A DNA stretch of 64,000 nt from Pseudolabrys sp. (GTDB lineage: Bacteria; Pseudomonadota; Alphaproteobacteria; Rhizobiales; Xanthobacteraceae): the NCBI GenBank assembly GCA_026125895.1, contig JAHCKG010000024.1, positions 1-64,000 on the forward strand, in the 5' to 3' direction. Below are positions 1-7,706 of this stretch, in pieces. The position numbers were made by a program, and so were the translations under genes. The notes below the pieces were generated by a model. It was not told the origin of the DNA, searched no databases, and worked only from the letters and a program-made list of their open reading frames with translations. Every line of letters begins with the position of its first letter. Position 1 is the stretch's first letter.

Positions 1-984
1 CCGAACTGGCCGCGCGAGTTCGGCGGCATGGGGCTGTCGGCGTCGAAGCAGCTCATCATGATCGAGGAGTTCGGCCGCCACGGCTGCGCCCGCGTCAACG
101 ACATCGGCATCGTCATGCTCGGGCCGCTGCTCATCCATCATGGGACGGAGGAGCAGAAGGCGCATTTCCTGCCGAAAATATTGACCGGAGAGCATATCTG
201 GGCGCAGGGTTACAGCGAGCCGAATGCCGGTTCCGATCTCGCCGCGGTGCGCACCGAGGCCGTGCTCGACGGCGATGAGTGGGTGATCAACGGCCAGAAG
301 ACCTGGGCGACGCTCGGGAACGATGCCAACTGGATCTTCATCCTGGCGCGCACCGACAAGACAGCGAAAAAGCAGGCCGGCATCAGCTTTCTCCTGGTGC
401 CGATGGACGCGCCTGGCGTCACGGTGCGGCCAATCGAGAATCTCGAACTGTTCGACGAGTTCAGCGAAATCTTCTTCGACAATGTCCGCATTCCGAAGGA
501 GAACCTCGTCGGCAAGGTCAATGACGGCTGGACCATCGCAAAGGCACTGCTCGGCCACGAGCGCGTCTTCATCGGCGCGCCGCGCCTGTCTGCCAATGCG
601 CTGGCGCAATTGCGCGCGCTGGCGCAGCGCATGGGCGTTGCCGGCGATCCGGCCTTCGAGGATCGCTTCGTGCGGCTCAAGCTCGACCTCGACGATCTCG
701 CCGCGCTGTTCGAGAGCTACGTCGAGAAACTGCGGCGCGGCGAGACCATCGGCGCTGACGTCTCGATCCTCAAGATCTTCCAGAGCGAACTCTTTCAACG
801 CATTTCGGAAGAGATGCTTCAAGTCGCAGGCGAGACCGCGGCCTTGCGCAAGCCGCTCGATGGCGATGCGCGGCTGCACGCCGCCGGCGCCTACCTGATG
901 GCGCGGCCGACCACGATCTTCGGCGGTTCGAGCGAAATCATGCGCAACGTGCTGGCCAAGGCCGTGCTCGGCCTACCGAACTAG
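1..984 (+). CDS. Acyl-CoA dehydrogenase, 5' end outside window
   Basis: The gene is cut by the left edge and the frame is open from base 1, so about 70 N-terminal residues of a usual 385-400 are missing. The first visible residues PNWPREFGG match the conserved loop of the family. The FAD/substrate segment with EPNAGSDLA and the GQKTWAT stretch follow, and the C-terminal GGSSEIMRNVLAK motif that contacts FAD is intact. The family oxidises acyl-CoA to enoyl-CoA with electrons passed to ETF in the cytoplasm. The substrate cannot be read from sequence. The hydroxyacid dehydrogenase 24 bases downstream and the CoA-transferase genes beyond suggest a role in catabolism of an organic acid or aromatic compound, which is inference. 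Confidence 0.93.
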   Translation, partial: PNWPREFGGMGLSASKQLIMIEEFGRHGCARVNDIGIVMLGPLLIHHGTEEQKAHFLPKILTGEHIWAQGYSEPNAGSDLAAVRTEAVLDGDEWVINGQKTWATLGNDANWIFILARTDKTAKKQAGISFLLVPMDAPGVTVRPIENLELFDEFSEIFFDNVRIPKENLVGKVNDGWTIAKALLGHERVFIGAPRLSANALAQLRALAQRMGVAGDPAFEDRFVRLKLDLDDLAALFESYVEKLRRGETIGADVSILKIFQSELFQRISEEMLQVAGETAALRKPLDGDARLHAAGAYLMARPTTIFGGSSEIMRNVLAKAVLGLPN

Positions 985-1008
985 AGCTAGACCCCTCAAG
1001 GAATATCG

Positions 1009-1938
1009 TTGGTCATGACCGATCGCTCCCTTAAACTGCGCGTCGCCGTACTGGGTGCGCTTCCGCCGGATCTTCGCGCCGCGCTGGCCGACCGGCTCGA
1101 CCTTATTGCGCCGGATCAGTTGCAGCAGCTTTCCGCCAGCGAGCGCGGTCATTTGTCCGGCGCTGTGACCATGGCCATGCAAGGCGCGCCAGATGCGCTG
1201 CTCGATCTGCTGCCGTCGCTCAAGACGCTGGCGAGCTGTGGCGCGGGCCTGGAGAAATTCGACGAACCGGCGCTCAAGGCGCGCGGCATCGCGCTGCATC
1301 CGACGCCGCATGTCATGACCGAGGACACCGCCGACATGGCGGTGGCGCTGGTCTATGCGGTGGCGCGCGACATCGTCGGCGGCGACGCCCATGTGCGCAG
1401 CGGGCGGTGGAAGAATGGCCGGCGCAGCCGTACCACCCGCGTCGCCGGCAAGCGTGCGGGCGTTGTTGGCCTCGGCCGCATCGGCCGCGGTGCTGCCGAT
1501 CGGCTCGCCGGCGTCGGTCTCAAAGTCAGCTATCACGGGCCGCGCGCCAAGGCCGGCGTGCCTTACGATTATGTCGGCGACATCATCGCGCTGGCCGCGG
1601 CCGTCGATTTCCTGGTGATGACCTGCCCGGGCGACGAGACGACGAGGCACATCGTCAATCGCGACGTGTTGCGTGCGCTCGGGCCGGACGGCTTCCTCAT
1701 CAACGTGTCGCGCGGAACTGTCGCCGATGAAGAGGCGCTGCTCAAGGCGCTGGAGAAAGGCGCCATCGCCGGGGCGGGGCTCGACGTTTTCGCGCAGGAG
1801 CCGGTGCCGAACCCGCGGTTCCTCGCGCTGCCGAATGTCGTGCTGCAGCCGCACGCCTCGGTGCAGACGCACGACAATCTGCGTGAACTGGCCGACGAAG
1901 TTTGCCGCATTCTCGGTGCGCCATCCAATAAATCATAA
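1009..1938 (+). CDS. D-isomer-specific 2-hydroxyacid dehydrogenase
   Basis: This NAD(P)-dependent enzyme of about 309 residues belongs to the D-2-hydroxyacid dehydrogenase family, which interconverts 2-hydroxy and 2-keto acids. The dinucleotide-binding glycine motif GLGRIG is at residues 154-159. The catalytic triad can be placed at Arg235 (NVSRGT), Glu264 (AQEP) and His282 (QPHAS). I chose the TTG start at 1009 because AAGGA at 998-1002 is well spaced from it; an ATG at 1015 in the same frame is possible. The stop codon lies inside an AT-rich palindrome that abuts a promoter for the next genes. The exact substrate (glyoxylate, hydroxypyruvate, phenylpyruvate or other) is not decidable. Confidence 0.9.
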   Translation: MVMTDRSLKLRVAVLGALPPDLRAALADRLDLIAPDQLQQLSASERGHLSGAVTMAMQGAPDALLDLLPSLKTLASCGAGLEKFDEPALKARGIALHPTPHVMTEDTADMAVALVYAVARDIVGGDAHVRSGRWKNGRRSRTTRVAGKRAGVVGLGRIGRGAADRLAGVGLKVSYHGPRAKAGVPYDYVGDIIALAAAVDFLVMTCPGDETTRHIVNRDVLRALGPDGFLINVSRGTVADEEALLKALEKGAIAGAGLDVFAQEPVPNPRFLALPNVVLQPHASVQTHDNLRELADEVCRILGAPSNKS

Positions 1939-1950
1939 ACATGATTTATT
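1927..1950. promoter_or_regulatory. AT-rich perfect palindrome next to a -35 box
   Basis: The arms AATAAATCAT (1927-1936) and ATGATTTATT (1941-1950) are perfect inverted repeats around the spacer AAAC. The last two bases of the right arm are the first two of a perfect TTGACA at 1949-1954; a weak -10 (TAGTGT, 1973-1978) follows 18 bases later, just ahead of the gene starting at 2007. The palindrome has no T-run after it, so an operator seems likelier than a terminator. The regulator is not known; the GntR protein at 14114 is the nearest candidate. Confidence 0.5.
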
Positions 1951-2006
1951 GACATTACGGACATCGTCCCGGTAGTGTTCGCGCAAAGACGCACGGGAGG
2001 AAGAGC

Positions 2007-2672
2007 TTGAAACTGCACTGGTCGCCGCGCTCGCCCTTCGTGCGCAAAGTGATGATCGTCCTGCACGAAACCGGTCTGACCGATCGCGTGACATGCGTTC
2101 GCTCGCCGGTGGCGATGGCCGCGGTGCCGAACCCCGAGGTGCTCGTCGACAATCCGCTCGCCAAGATCCCGACTCTGGTGCTCGACGACGGCCGCACGTT
2201 GTTCGATTCCGCGGTGATCTGCGAATACCTCGACGCCATCACGCCGCAGACGCAGCTCGTGCCGCCTAACCTCAATGACCGCTTCGAATGTTTGCGCTGG
2301 CAGGCGCTCGGCGATGGCCTCATCGACGTGCTGCTGTTCTGGCGCATCGAGATGGCGCGCGGCGACAAGGCCAGCCAAGTCATTTCCGACGGCTTTGACG
2401 TCAAGGTGCGCGCATCGCTCGCGCGTCTCGAGCAGGAAATGCCGCAGCTTGCCGCCCGCGACTTCGGCCTCGGCCATGTCGCCATTGCCTGTGCGCTCGG
2501 CCAATTGAATTTCCGCTTCGCCGGTTGCGGCTGGGAAGCCAAACACCCGCGGCTCGCCGCCTGGTACGCGGCGTTGCAGTCGCGACCCTCGATCGCGGCC
2601 ACGGTGGTGAAGGACGATGGCGCGATGCCGATGGGTGATCTCGTCATGCCGCTGCGCTTCGAGGCCGCGTGA
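2007..2672 (+). CDS. Glutathione S-transferase family protein
   Basis: The 221-residue protein starts with the thioredoxin-like N-terminal domain of GSTs (SPRSPFVRKVMIVLHETGL, then the cis-Pro/SDG region with TLVLDDGRTLFDSAVICEYLD) and continues with an all-helical C-terminal domain. Such proteins conjugate or isomerise electrophilic substrates with glutathione in the cytoplasm. The start is a TTG at 2007 preceded by a strong GGGAGGAAG ribosome site. It is the first gene of a five-gene run (to 6414) with short gaps or overlaps, so it may isomerise or detoxify an intermediate of that pathway; this is inference. Confidence 0.9.
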   Translation: MKLHWSPRSPFVRKVMIVLHETGLTDRVTCVRSPVAMAAVPNPEVLVDNPLAKIPTLVLDDGRTLFDSAVICEYLDAITPQTQLVPPNLNDRFECLRWQALGDGLIDVLLFWRIEMARGDKASQVISDGFDVKVRASLARLEQEMPQLAARDFGLGHVAIACALGQLNFRFAGCGWEAKHPRLAAWYAALQSRPSIAATVVKDDGAMPMGDLVMPLRFEAA

Positions 2673-3871
2673 TGGCCGGGCCGCTATCCCATATCCGCGT
2701 GCTCGATCTCAGCCGCATCATGGCGGGGCCCTGGTGCGGGCAGGTGCTCGCTGATTTGGGCGCGGACGTGATTAAGATCGAGCGTGCGGGCGTCGGCGAC
2801 GATACCCGTCGCTGGGGGCCGCCCTACCTCAAGGACAAAGACGGCGCGGCGACAAAAGAGTCGGGCTATTACCTGTCGGTCAATCGCGGCAAGCGTTCGG
2901 TCGAACTCGATCTCGCCACCGCCGAGGGGCAGGAGGTGGCCCGCGCCATCGCCGCCGAATCCGACATCCTGCTCGAGAACTTCAAGTCCGGCGATCTCGC
3001 GCGCTATGGCCTCGGCTATGACGATCTCAAGAAGATCAATCCACGGCTGATCTATTGCTCGATCACCGGTTTCGGCAGCGACGGGCCGAAGGCCAAGGAT
3101 GTGGCGTACGATTTCATGATCCAAGCCATGGGCGGCCTGATGAGCGTCACCGGCGAAGCTGATGGCGTGCCCGGCGGCGGGCCGCAGAAGGTCGGCGTGC
3201 CGATCGTCGACATCGTCACCGGCATGTACGCCACTGTCGGCGTGCTGGCGGCGCTGGCGCGGCGCAACGAGACCGGCGCCGGCGATTTCATCGACCTCGC
3301 CATGCTCGACGTGTCCACCGCGATCCTCGCCAACCAGGCGATGAACTATCTGGTGTCCGGCACCGTGCCGGTGCGCCGCGGCAACAAGCATCCCAACATT
3401 CAGCCGCAGGACGTGTTCGCGGTGAAGGACGGCCACATCGTTCTCGCCGTCGGCAATGACCAGCAGTTCGTGCGCTTTGCCGCCACGATCGGCCGGCCCG
3501 ATCTCGCCACCGACGAGCGCTTCCGCCTCAACGAGGCGCGCGTGCGCAATCTGCCCGAACTGATGACGATCATCGGCGAGCGGCTGCTGCAGGACACCGT
3601 CGACGCCTGGCTCAAGGCCTTCCGCGCCGCCAATGTGCCGTGCGGGCCGATCAACACCATCGATCGCGTTTTCACCGAGCCGCAGGTCGAGCACCGCCAG
3701 ATGCTGCGTCACTTGCCGCATCCTCTCGCCGGCACGGTGCCGCAGGTGGTGAGCCCGCTACGCTTTCAGAATTCGCCGCTGAGCTTTGATGCGGCGCCGC
3801 CGCTGCTCGGCGCGCATACGCAGGAAGTGTTGGCCGAACTCGGCATCAAGGCGAAGTCGGGCGGCGCGTGA
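2672..3871 (+). CDS. CaiB/BaiF family CoA transferase (family III)
   Basis: This is a full-length family III CoA transferase of about 399 residues. The N-terminal CoA-binding part reads VLDLSRIMAGPWCGQVLADLGADVIKIE and RYGLGYDDLKKINPRLIYCSITGFG is typical. The catalytic Asp is expected in VAYDFMIQAMGG. These enzymes move CoA from one carboxylic acid thioester to another acid in the cytoplasm. The ATG at 2672 overlaps the GST stop in a TGATG arrangement, which indicates translational coupling; a GTG at 2669 is in the same frame. A paralog with the same layout lies at 12701-13927 on the other strand. Confidence 0.94.
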   Translation: MAGPLSHIRVLDLSRIMAGPWCGQVLADLGADVIKIERAGVGDDTRRWGPPYLKDKDGAATKESGYYLSVNRGKRSVELDLATAEGQEVARAIAAESDILLENFKSGDLARYGLGYDDLKKINPRLIYCSITGFGSDGPKAKDVAYDFMIQAMGGLMSVTGEADGVPGGGPQKVGVPIVDIVTGMYATVGVLAALARRNETGAGDFIDLAMLDVSTAILANQAMNYLVSGTVPVRRGNKHPNIQPQDVFAVKDGHIVLAVGNDQQFVRFAATIGRPDLATDERFRLNEARVRNLPELMTIIGERLLQDTVDAWLKAFRAANVPCGPINTIDRVFTEPQVEHRQMLRHLPHPLAGTVPQVVSPLRFQNSPLSFDAAPPLLGAHTQEVLAELGIKAKSGGA

Positions 3872-3920
3872 CACGCGACGTTCAGCTTCAACGAAAGAAC
3901 AGATAACTGGAGAGCATTCC

Positions 3921-4535
3921 TTGGCGACACCGGCGCGCATCCCTCTTCCCGAACCCGACACGATGACCCCCGAGCAGCGGAAGGTCCTCGAGGCGGTGCT
4001 GAACGGGCGTCGCGGCGCGCTGATCGGTCCGCTGCGCGCGGCGCTGCATAATCCGGCACTGGCGGATCGCTGGCAGCAGCTCGGCGAAATCCTGCGCTTC
4101 AAGACGGTGTTTCCGCCGGCGCTTAACGAACTCGCCGTGCTGGTGACGGCGCGGCGCTGGAATTCCGAACTCGAGTGGGTGATCCACGCCAAGGCGGCGC
4201 GCGAGGCGGGGCTGTCCGAGGCGATCATCGCCGCGATCCGCGATTGCCAGTCGCCGGTGTTCGACGATGAAGCCTATCGCGAAGTCTATGACTATGTCCG
4301 TTCGCTGCAGAACGACGGCACGGTGTCGGATGCCTGCTACGACGCCATCGTCAAGCGCTGGGGCGCCGTCGGCGTCGTCGAGCTCACCGCGCTCACCGGC
4401 TACTACGTCATGGTGTCGATGACCTTGAACGCGCACCGCATTCCGCTGCCGGAAGGGCACAAGCCCGAACTTTATCCGACTGGCCCGAGCGATCCGACGC
4501 TGACGCCGATTCCGGCCTCGGCCGGCCGCCAATAA
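3921..4535 (+). CDS. Carboxymuconolactone decarboxylase (CMD)-like protein
   Basis: The protein is about 204 residues and carries the helical CMD fold signature: NELAVLVTARRWNSELEWVIHAKAAREAGLSEAIIAAI followed by a second half with AVGVVELTALTGYYVMVSM. The usual EWxxHxxxAxxxG pattern is present but the CxxC pair of AhpD-type peroxidases is absent, so a peroxidase role is unlikely. The frame is open far upstream; I chose the TTG at 3921 because of GGAGAG at 3909-3914 and because the protein upstream of it looks non-coding (Arg-rich). Members occur in aromatic-ring and lactone degradation. The precise reaction here is unknown. Confidence 0.85.
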   Translation: MATPARIPLPEPDTMTPEQRKVLEAVLNGRRGALIGPLRAALHNPALADRWQQLGEILRFKTVFPPALNELAVLVTARRWNSELEWVIHAKAAREAGLSEAIIAAIRDCQSPVFDDEAYREVYDYVRSLQNDGTVSDACYDAIVKRWGAVGVVELTALTGYYVMVSMTLNAHRIPLPEGHKPELYPTGPSDPTLTPIPASAGRQ

Positions 4536-4558
4536 GAAAACTGAAGGGAAACGTCATC

Positions 4559-5488
4559 GTGAGCGCTGAAACGATCATCACTTGTGCGGTCACCGGGTCG
4601 AGTCTGACGCCCTCGATGTCGCCTTATCTGCCGATCACGCCGGCGCAGATCGCCAAGGATGCGATCGACGCGGTCGGCGCCGGCGCGTCGGTCGTGCACC
4701 TGCACGCCCGCGATCCGAACGACGGCCGGCCGACCAACGACCTGGCGGTGTGGAAGGAATTCGTGCCGGCAATCCGCGCCCAATGCGACGGCATCATCAA
4801 CATGTCGGCGTCACGCGGCGCCACGGCGGACGAGCGCCTGTCGGCGGTGCTGCCGCTGCGTCCGGAAATCGCCACGGTGATCGTCGGCTCGATGAATTAC
4901 GGCCGTTTCCGCAAGGCGGAGGACCAGAAGGCGGTCGAATATAAATACCAGTGGGAGCGCGACCTGCTCAGCGGTCCGGACGCCTACGAGGTCGTGACCT
5001 CGAACACCTTCGGCAAAATCGGCCGCATGATCGACATGTTGATCGACGCCGACATCGCCATGGAATTCGAGTGCTACGACGTCGGCCATCTCTACATCCT
5101 CGACTATCATCTGCAGTCGAAGAAGGTGAAAGGCCCGATCATCGTCCAGTTCCTCACCGGCATCCTCGGTGGCATTCCATCGGGAGTCGATCACCTGGTG
5201 CATCTGCGGCAGACCTCGGAGCGCCTGTTCGGCCGCGACTGCATCCTGTTCACGCACGGCACCGGCACCGGCAATATGCGAGCCGCCGCGACCGGCGCGC
5301 TGATGGGCACGCATGTCCGCATCGGCCAGGAAGACAACCTGTTTGATAAGCCGGGCGTGCTGTTCAAGTCGAACGCGGAGCAGGTCAAGAAGGTCTCGCG
5401 CATTCTCGACGATCTCAACTGCAAGATCGCGACGCCGGCGTCGGCGCGCAAGATCCTCGGCCTTGGCGAAAGGGTCGCGCTGTCGTGA
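4559..5488 (+). CDS. Beta-keto acid cleavage enzyme family (BKACE, DUF849)
   Basis: BKACE enzymes condense a beta-keto acid with acetyl-CoA, giving acetoacetate and a new acyl-CoA. This 309-residue member has the zinc-ligand motif HLHARDP at residues 47-53 (His47 and His49), the strand GIINMSASRG and the acidic ECYDVGHL segment of the active site. The GTG start at 4559 follows GAAGGGAA. The stop overlaps the next gene by four bases (GTGA), indicating coupling. Together with the CoA transferase and the CMD-like gene it points to degradation of a beta-keto acid intermediate. The side chain accepted cannot be told from sequence. Confidence 0.92.
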   Translation: MSAETIITCAVTGSSLTPSMSPYLPITPAQIAKDAIDAVGAGASVVHLHARDPNDGRPTNDLAVWKEFVPAIRAQCDGIINMSASRGATADERLSAVLPLRPEIATVIVGSMNYGRFRKAEDQKAVEYKYQWERDLLSGPDAYEVVTSNTFGKIGRMIDMLIDADIAMEFECYDVGHLYILDYHLQSKKVKGPIIVQFLTGILGGIPSGVDHLVHLRQTSERLFGRDCILFTHGTGTGNMRAAATGALMGTHVRIGQEDNLFDKPGVLFKSNAEQVKKVSRILDDLNCKIATPASARKILGLGERVALS

Positions 5489-6414
5489 TCCGTTCCTGGC
5501 AGATCGGCGAGGCGCGGGTCGTGGGCCTGACCGAATATTTCGGTCCGGTCCACGTGCCTAACCTGCTGTTTCCGGCCATGGACCATGATGTGCTGCGCGG
5601 CCTGCGCTCGCAGTTCGAAGGCGTGCACTGGTTCGAGAGCGTCGATCGCCTTGTGATCGGCTTCCAGATCTGGATCCTGCATCACGCCGGCCGCGTCATT
5701 CTCATCGATACCGGCGTCGGCAATCACAAATTACGCACGACGCCGCGCGCCAACAAGCTCAATACGGTGGTGCCGGCCTGGCTCGCGGCCGCGGGCGCCG
5801 GTCCCGATCAGGTGACCGACGTTGTCATGACACATCTGCACAGCGATCACGTCGGCTGGAACACCCAGCTCGATGGCGAGCGCTGGGTGCCGACCTTTCC
5901 GAAGGCGACCTATCACATCCCCAAGGACGACTACGCCTGGTTCCGCGAGTTCAATCTCAGCGGCAAAGCCAAGGACGGGGGCTCGTTCTTCGACAGCGTC
6001 GAGCCGGTGGTGGCGGCGGGGCTGGCCCGCTTCGTGTCGCCGGGCAATCGCGTCGCCGATTGCCTCGATGTCGTGGCCGCGTTCGGCCATACGCCGGGCC
6101 AACTGAATTACTGGCTGCAATCGGGCGGCCGCACCGCGGTGTTCGCCGGCGACGTGCTGCATCATCCGATCCAGGTTTATCGCCCGGCGTGGAACACGAT
6201 CGTCGATATCCAGCCAGAGATTGCCGCGACGACGCGCGCTGCTTTTCTCGACCGTGTCGCCGACAGCGGCACGCTGGTTCTGCCTTGTCATTTCGGGCCG
6301 CCGAATTGCGGCTTCATTTGCCGCCACGGCGAGGGCTACGCCTTCGCGCCGGCCCGCGGCGAAGCGTCATCCGCTCTGTCCGCCCAAGATCCGTGGTCGC
6401 GCCATGCCGCCTGA
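5485..6414 (+). CDS. Metallo-beta-lactamase-fold hydrolase
   Basis: The 309-residue protein has the MBL metal motif THLHSDHVG with His117, His119, Asp121 and His122, followed by further ligand candidates in AFGHTPGQ, AGDVLHH and LPCHFG. It shows no signal peptide. MBL-fold enzymes hydrolyse esters, lactones or thioesters with one or two zinc or iron ions. The gene starts with GTG at 5485 and overlaps the BKACE stop, so the two are likely made together. A lactonase or thioesterase step in the same pathway is a reasonable guess but unproven. Confidence 0.9.
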   Translation: MIRSWQIGEARVVGLTEYFGPVHVPNLLFPAMDHDVLRGLRSQFEGVHWFESVDRLVIGFQIWILHHAGRVILIDTGVGNHKLRTTPRANKLNTVVPAWLAAAGAGPDQVTDVVMTHLHSDHVGWNTQLDGERWVPTFPKATYHIPKDDYAWFREFNLSGKAKDGGSFFDSVEPVVAAGLARFVSPGNRVADCLDVVAAFGHTPGQLNYWLQSGGRTAVFAGDVLHHPIQVYRPAWNTIVDIQPEIAATTRAAFLDRVADSGTLVLPCHFGPPNCGFICRHGEGYAFAPARGEASSALSAQDPWSRHAA

Positions 6415-6453
6415 AATTGTCGCGAACGGAGAACAGACGGGAGCGAAAGCCAG

Positions 6454-6490
6454 TTGCCAGCGCGGCCGTATGAGCTATAGATATAGCTTA
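6454..6490 (+). promoter_or_regulatory. Candidate promoter with palindrome over the -10
   Basis: A TTGCCA at 6454-6459 is 16 bases before TATAGA at 6476-6481. The arms AGCTATA (6473-6479) and TATAGCT (6482-6488) form a perfect palindrome around GA and cover the -10, with an extra T-A pair at 6471/6490. This would be a natural repressor site in front of the transporter operon that starts at 6557. It is seen in the sequence; its use is inferred. Confidence 0.42.
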
Positions 6491-6556
6491 TAAGACCAAG
6501 AGGGCGCGGACGCTCCAGACACGACGAGCACGACGAAAACAGGGAGGAAACAACAG

Positions 6557-7612
6557 ATGGATCGCCGCCAGGTTACCTTTGGTCTTGCTGCCGCCGCCGC
6601 GACGGCCGCCACCGGCCCGTTCGGGTTCGGCCGCGCCCGCGCCGCCGTAAGTCCCGATCTCGTTGCCGCCGCCGAGAAGGAAGGCAAGGTCGTCTGGTAC
6701 ACGACGATGATCGTGAACCAGGCCGTGCGTCCGATCGCCGACGCGTTTATGAAGAAGTATCCCAAGATCAAGGTCGAGTTCACGCGCGCCGGCAGCGGGG
6801 ACACGGCGCTCAAGATCATCAACGAACATCAGGCCGGCCGCATGATGGGCGACGTGTTCGACGGCACCGCGACGTTCTCGTCGGTCATGCCGGCGGGCGC
6901 GGTGCAGCCGTACAAGGCGGCTGAGGCGGCCGCCTATCCGGACGAGTTGAAGGATCCGGACGGCTACTGGACCGCGCTCAACCTTTACTTCCTCACCTCC
7001 GCCTACAACACCAATCTGGTAAAGCCGGATCAGGTGCCGAAGAGCTATGACGATCTGCTCGACCCCAAATGGAAAGGCCAGATGGTGTGGTCGACGGTGC
7101 CCGAGCCGGTCGCCGCGCCAGGCTTCCTCGGCAACATGCTGCAGATCAAGGGCGAGCAGGGCGGCATGGACTACATCAACAAACTGGCGGCGCAGAAGAT
7201 CACCAACATGTCGTCGTCGCAGCGCACCGTGCTCGACCGCGTCATCGTCGGCGACTTCCCGCTCGGCCTGATGGTGTTCAACCATCACGTCGATATCTCC
7301 AAGGAGAAGGGTGCGCCGATCGAGTGGCTGCATATGGAGCCGCTGGTCAGCGCCGCGAGTCTGCTCGGCCTCATCAAGGGCGGTCCCAATCCGAACGCCG
7401 GCAAGCTGCTGATCGAATACATGCTGTCGGAGGAGGGCCAGAAGGTGCTCGCCGGCACCAGCTATCTGCCGGCGCATCCCAAGGTGCAGGCCACGATCCC
7501 GACCTTGCTGCCGACCGGGCCGAAGCCGTTCAAATATACGATGATGTCGCCGAAGATCGTCGACGCCAACCTCAAGACCTGGATAAAGCTGCTCAACGAG
7601 AAGTTCGCCTGA
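6557..7612 (+). CDS. ABC transporter solute-binding protein, ferric/organic-anion type, Tat signal
   Basis: This 351-residue protein belongs to the Fe(3+)-type extracellular solute-binding family 1. The N-terminus DRRQVTFGLAAAAATAATGPFGFGRARA is a twin-arginine signal. The mature part contains the family features VVWYTTMIVNQAVRPIADAFMKKYPKI and SYDDLLDPKWKGQMVW. The protein binds ligand in the periplasm and delivers it to the permease at 7707. Members of this family also bind organic acids and other anions, so iron is not certain; the flanking catabolic genes favour an organic ligand. A strong hairpin lies just after the stop. Confidence 0.92.
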   Translation: MDRRQVTFGLAAAAATAATGPFGFGRARAAVSPDLVAAAEKEGKVVWYTTMIVNQAVRPIADAFMKKYPKIKVEFTRAGSGDTALKIINEHQAGRMMGDVFDGTATFSSVMPAGAVQPYKAAEAAAYPDELKDPDGYWTALNLYFLTSAYNTNLVKPDQVPKSYDDLLDPKWKGQMVWSTVPEPVAAPGFLGNMLQIKGEQGGMDYINKLAAQKITNMSSSQRTVLDRVIVGDFPLGLMVFNHHVDISKEKGAPIEWLHMEPLVSAASLLGLIKGGPNPNAGKLLIEYMLSEEGQKVLAGTSYLPAHPKVQATIPTLLPTGPKPFKYTMMSPKIVDANLKTWIKLLNEKFA

Positions 7613-7632
7613 GCGACGAACCTCTGACGACC

Positions 7633-7665
7633 GATGCGCGGCGGGCTTGTGGCCTGCCGCGCATC
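7633..7665. other. Strong intercistronic hairpin after solute-binding gene
   Basis: A 14-bp stem (7633-7646 with 7652-7665, one G-T pair) encloses the loop TTGTG. No T-run follows, so it is more likely an mRNA stabiliser or partial terminator that raises the binding protein above the membrane subunits than a full terminator. Confidence 0.6.
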
Positions 7666-7706
7666 CGATTCCCGATCTCACGCTCTGACGCTGGCGACAG
7701 CGCACG

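Noticed and set aside
3921-4535. AhpD-type alkylhydroperoxidase
   Set aside because: The CxxC pair needed for that activity is absent from the CMD-like protein.
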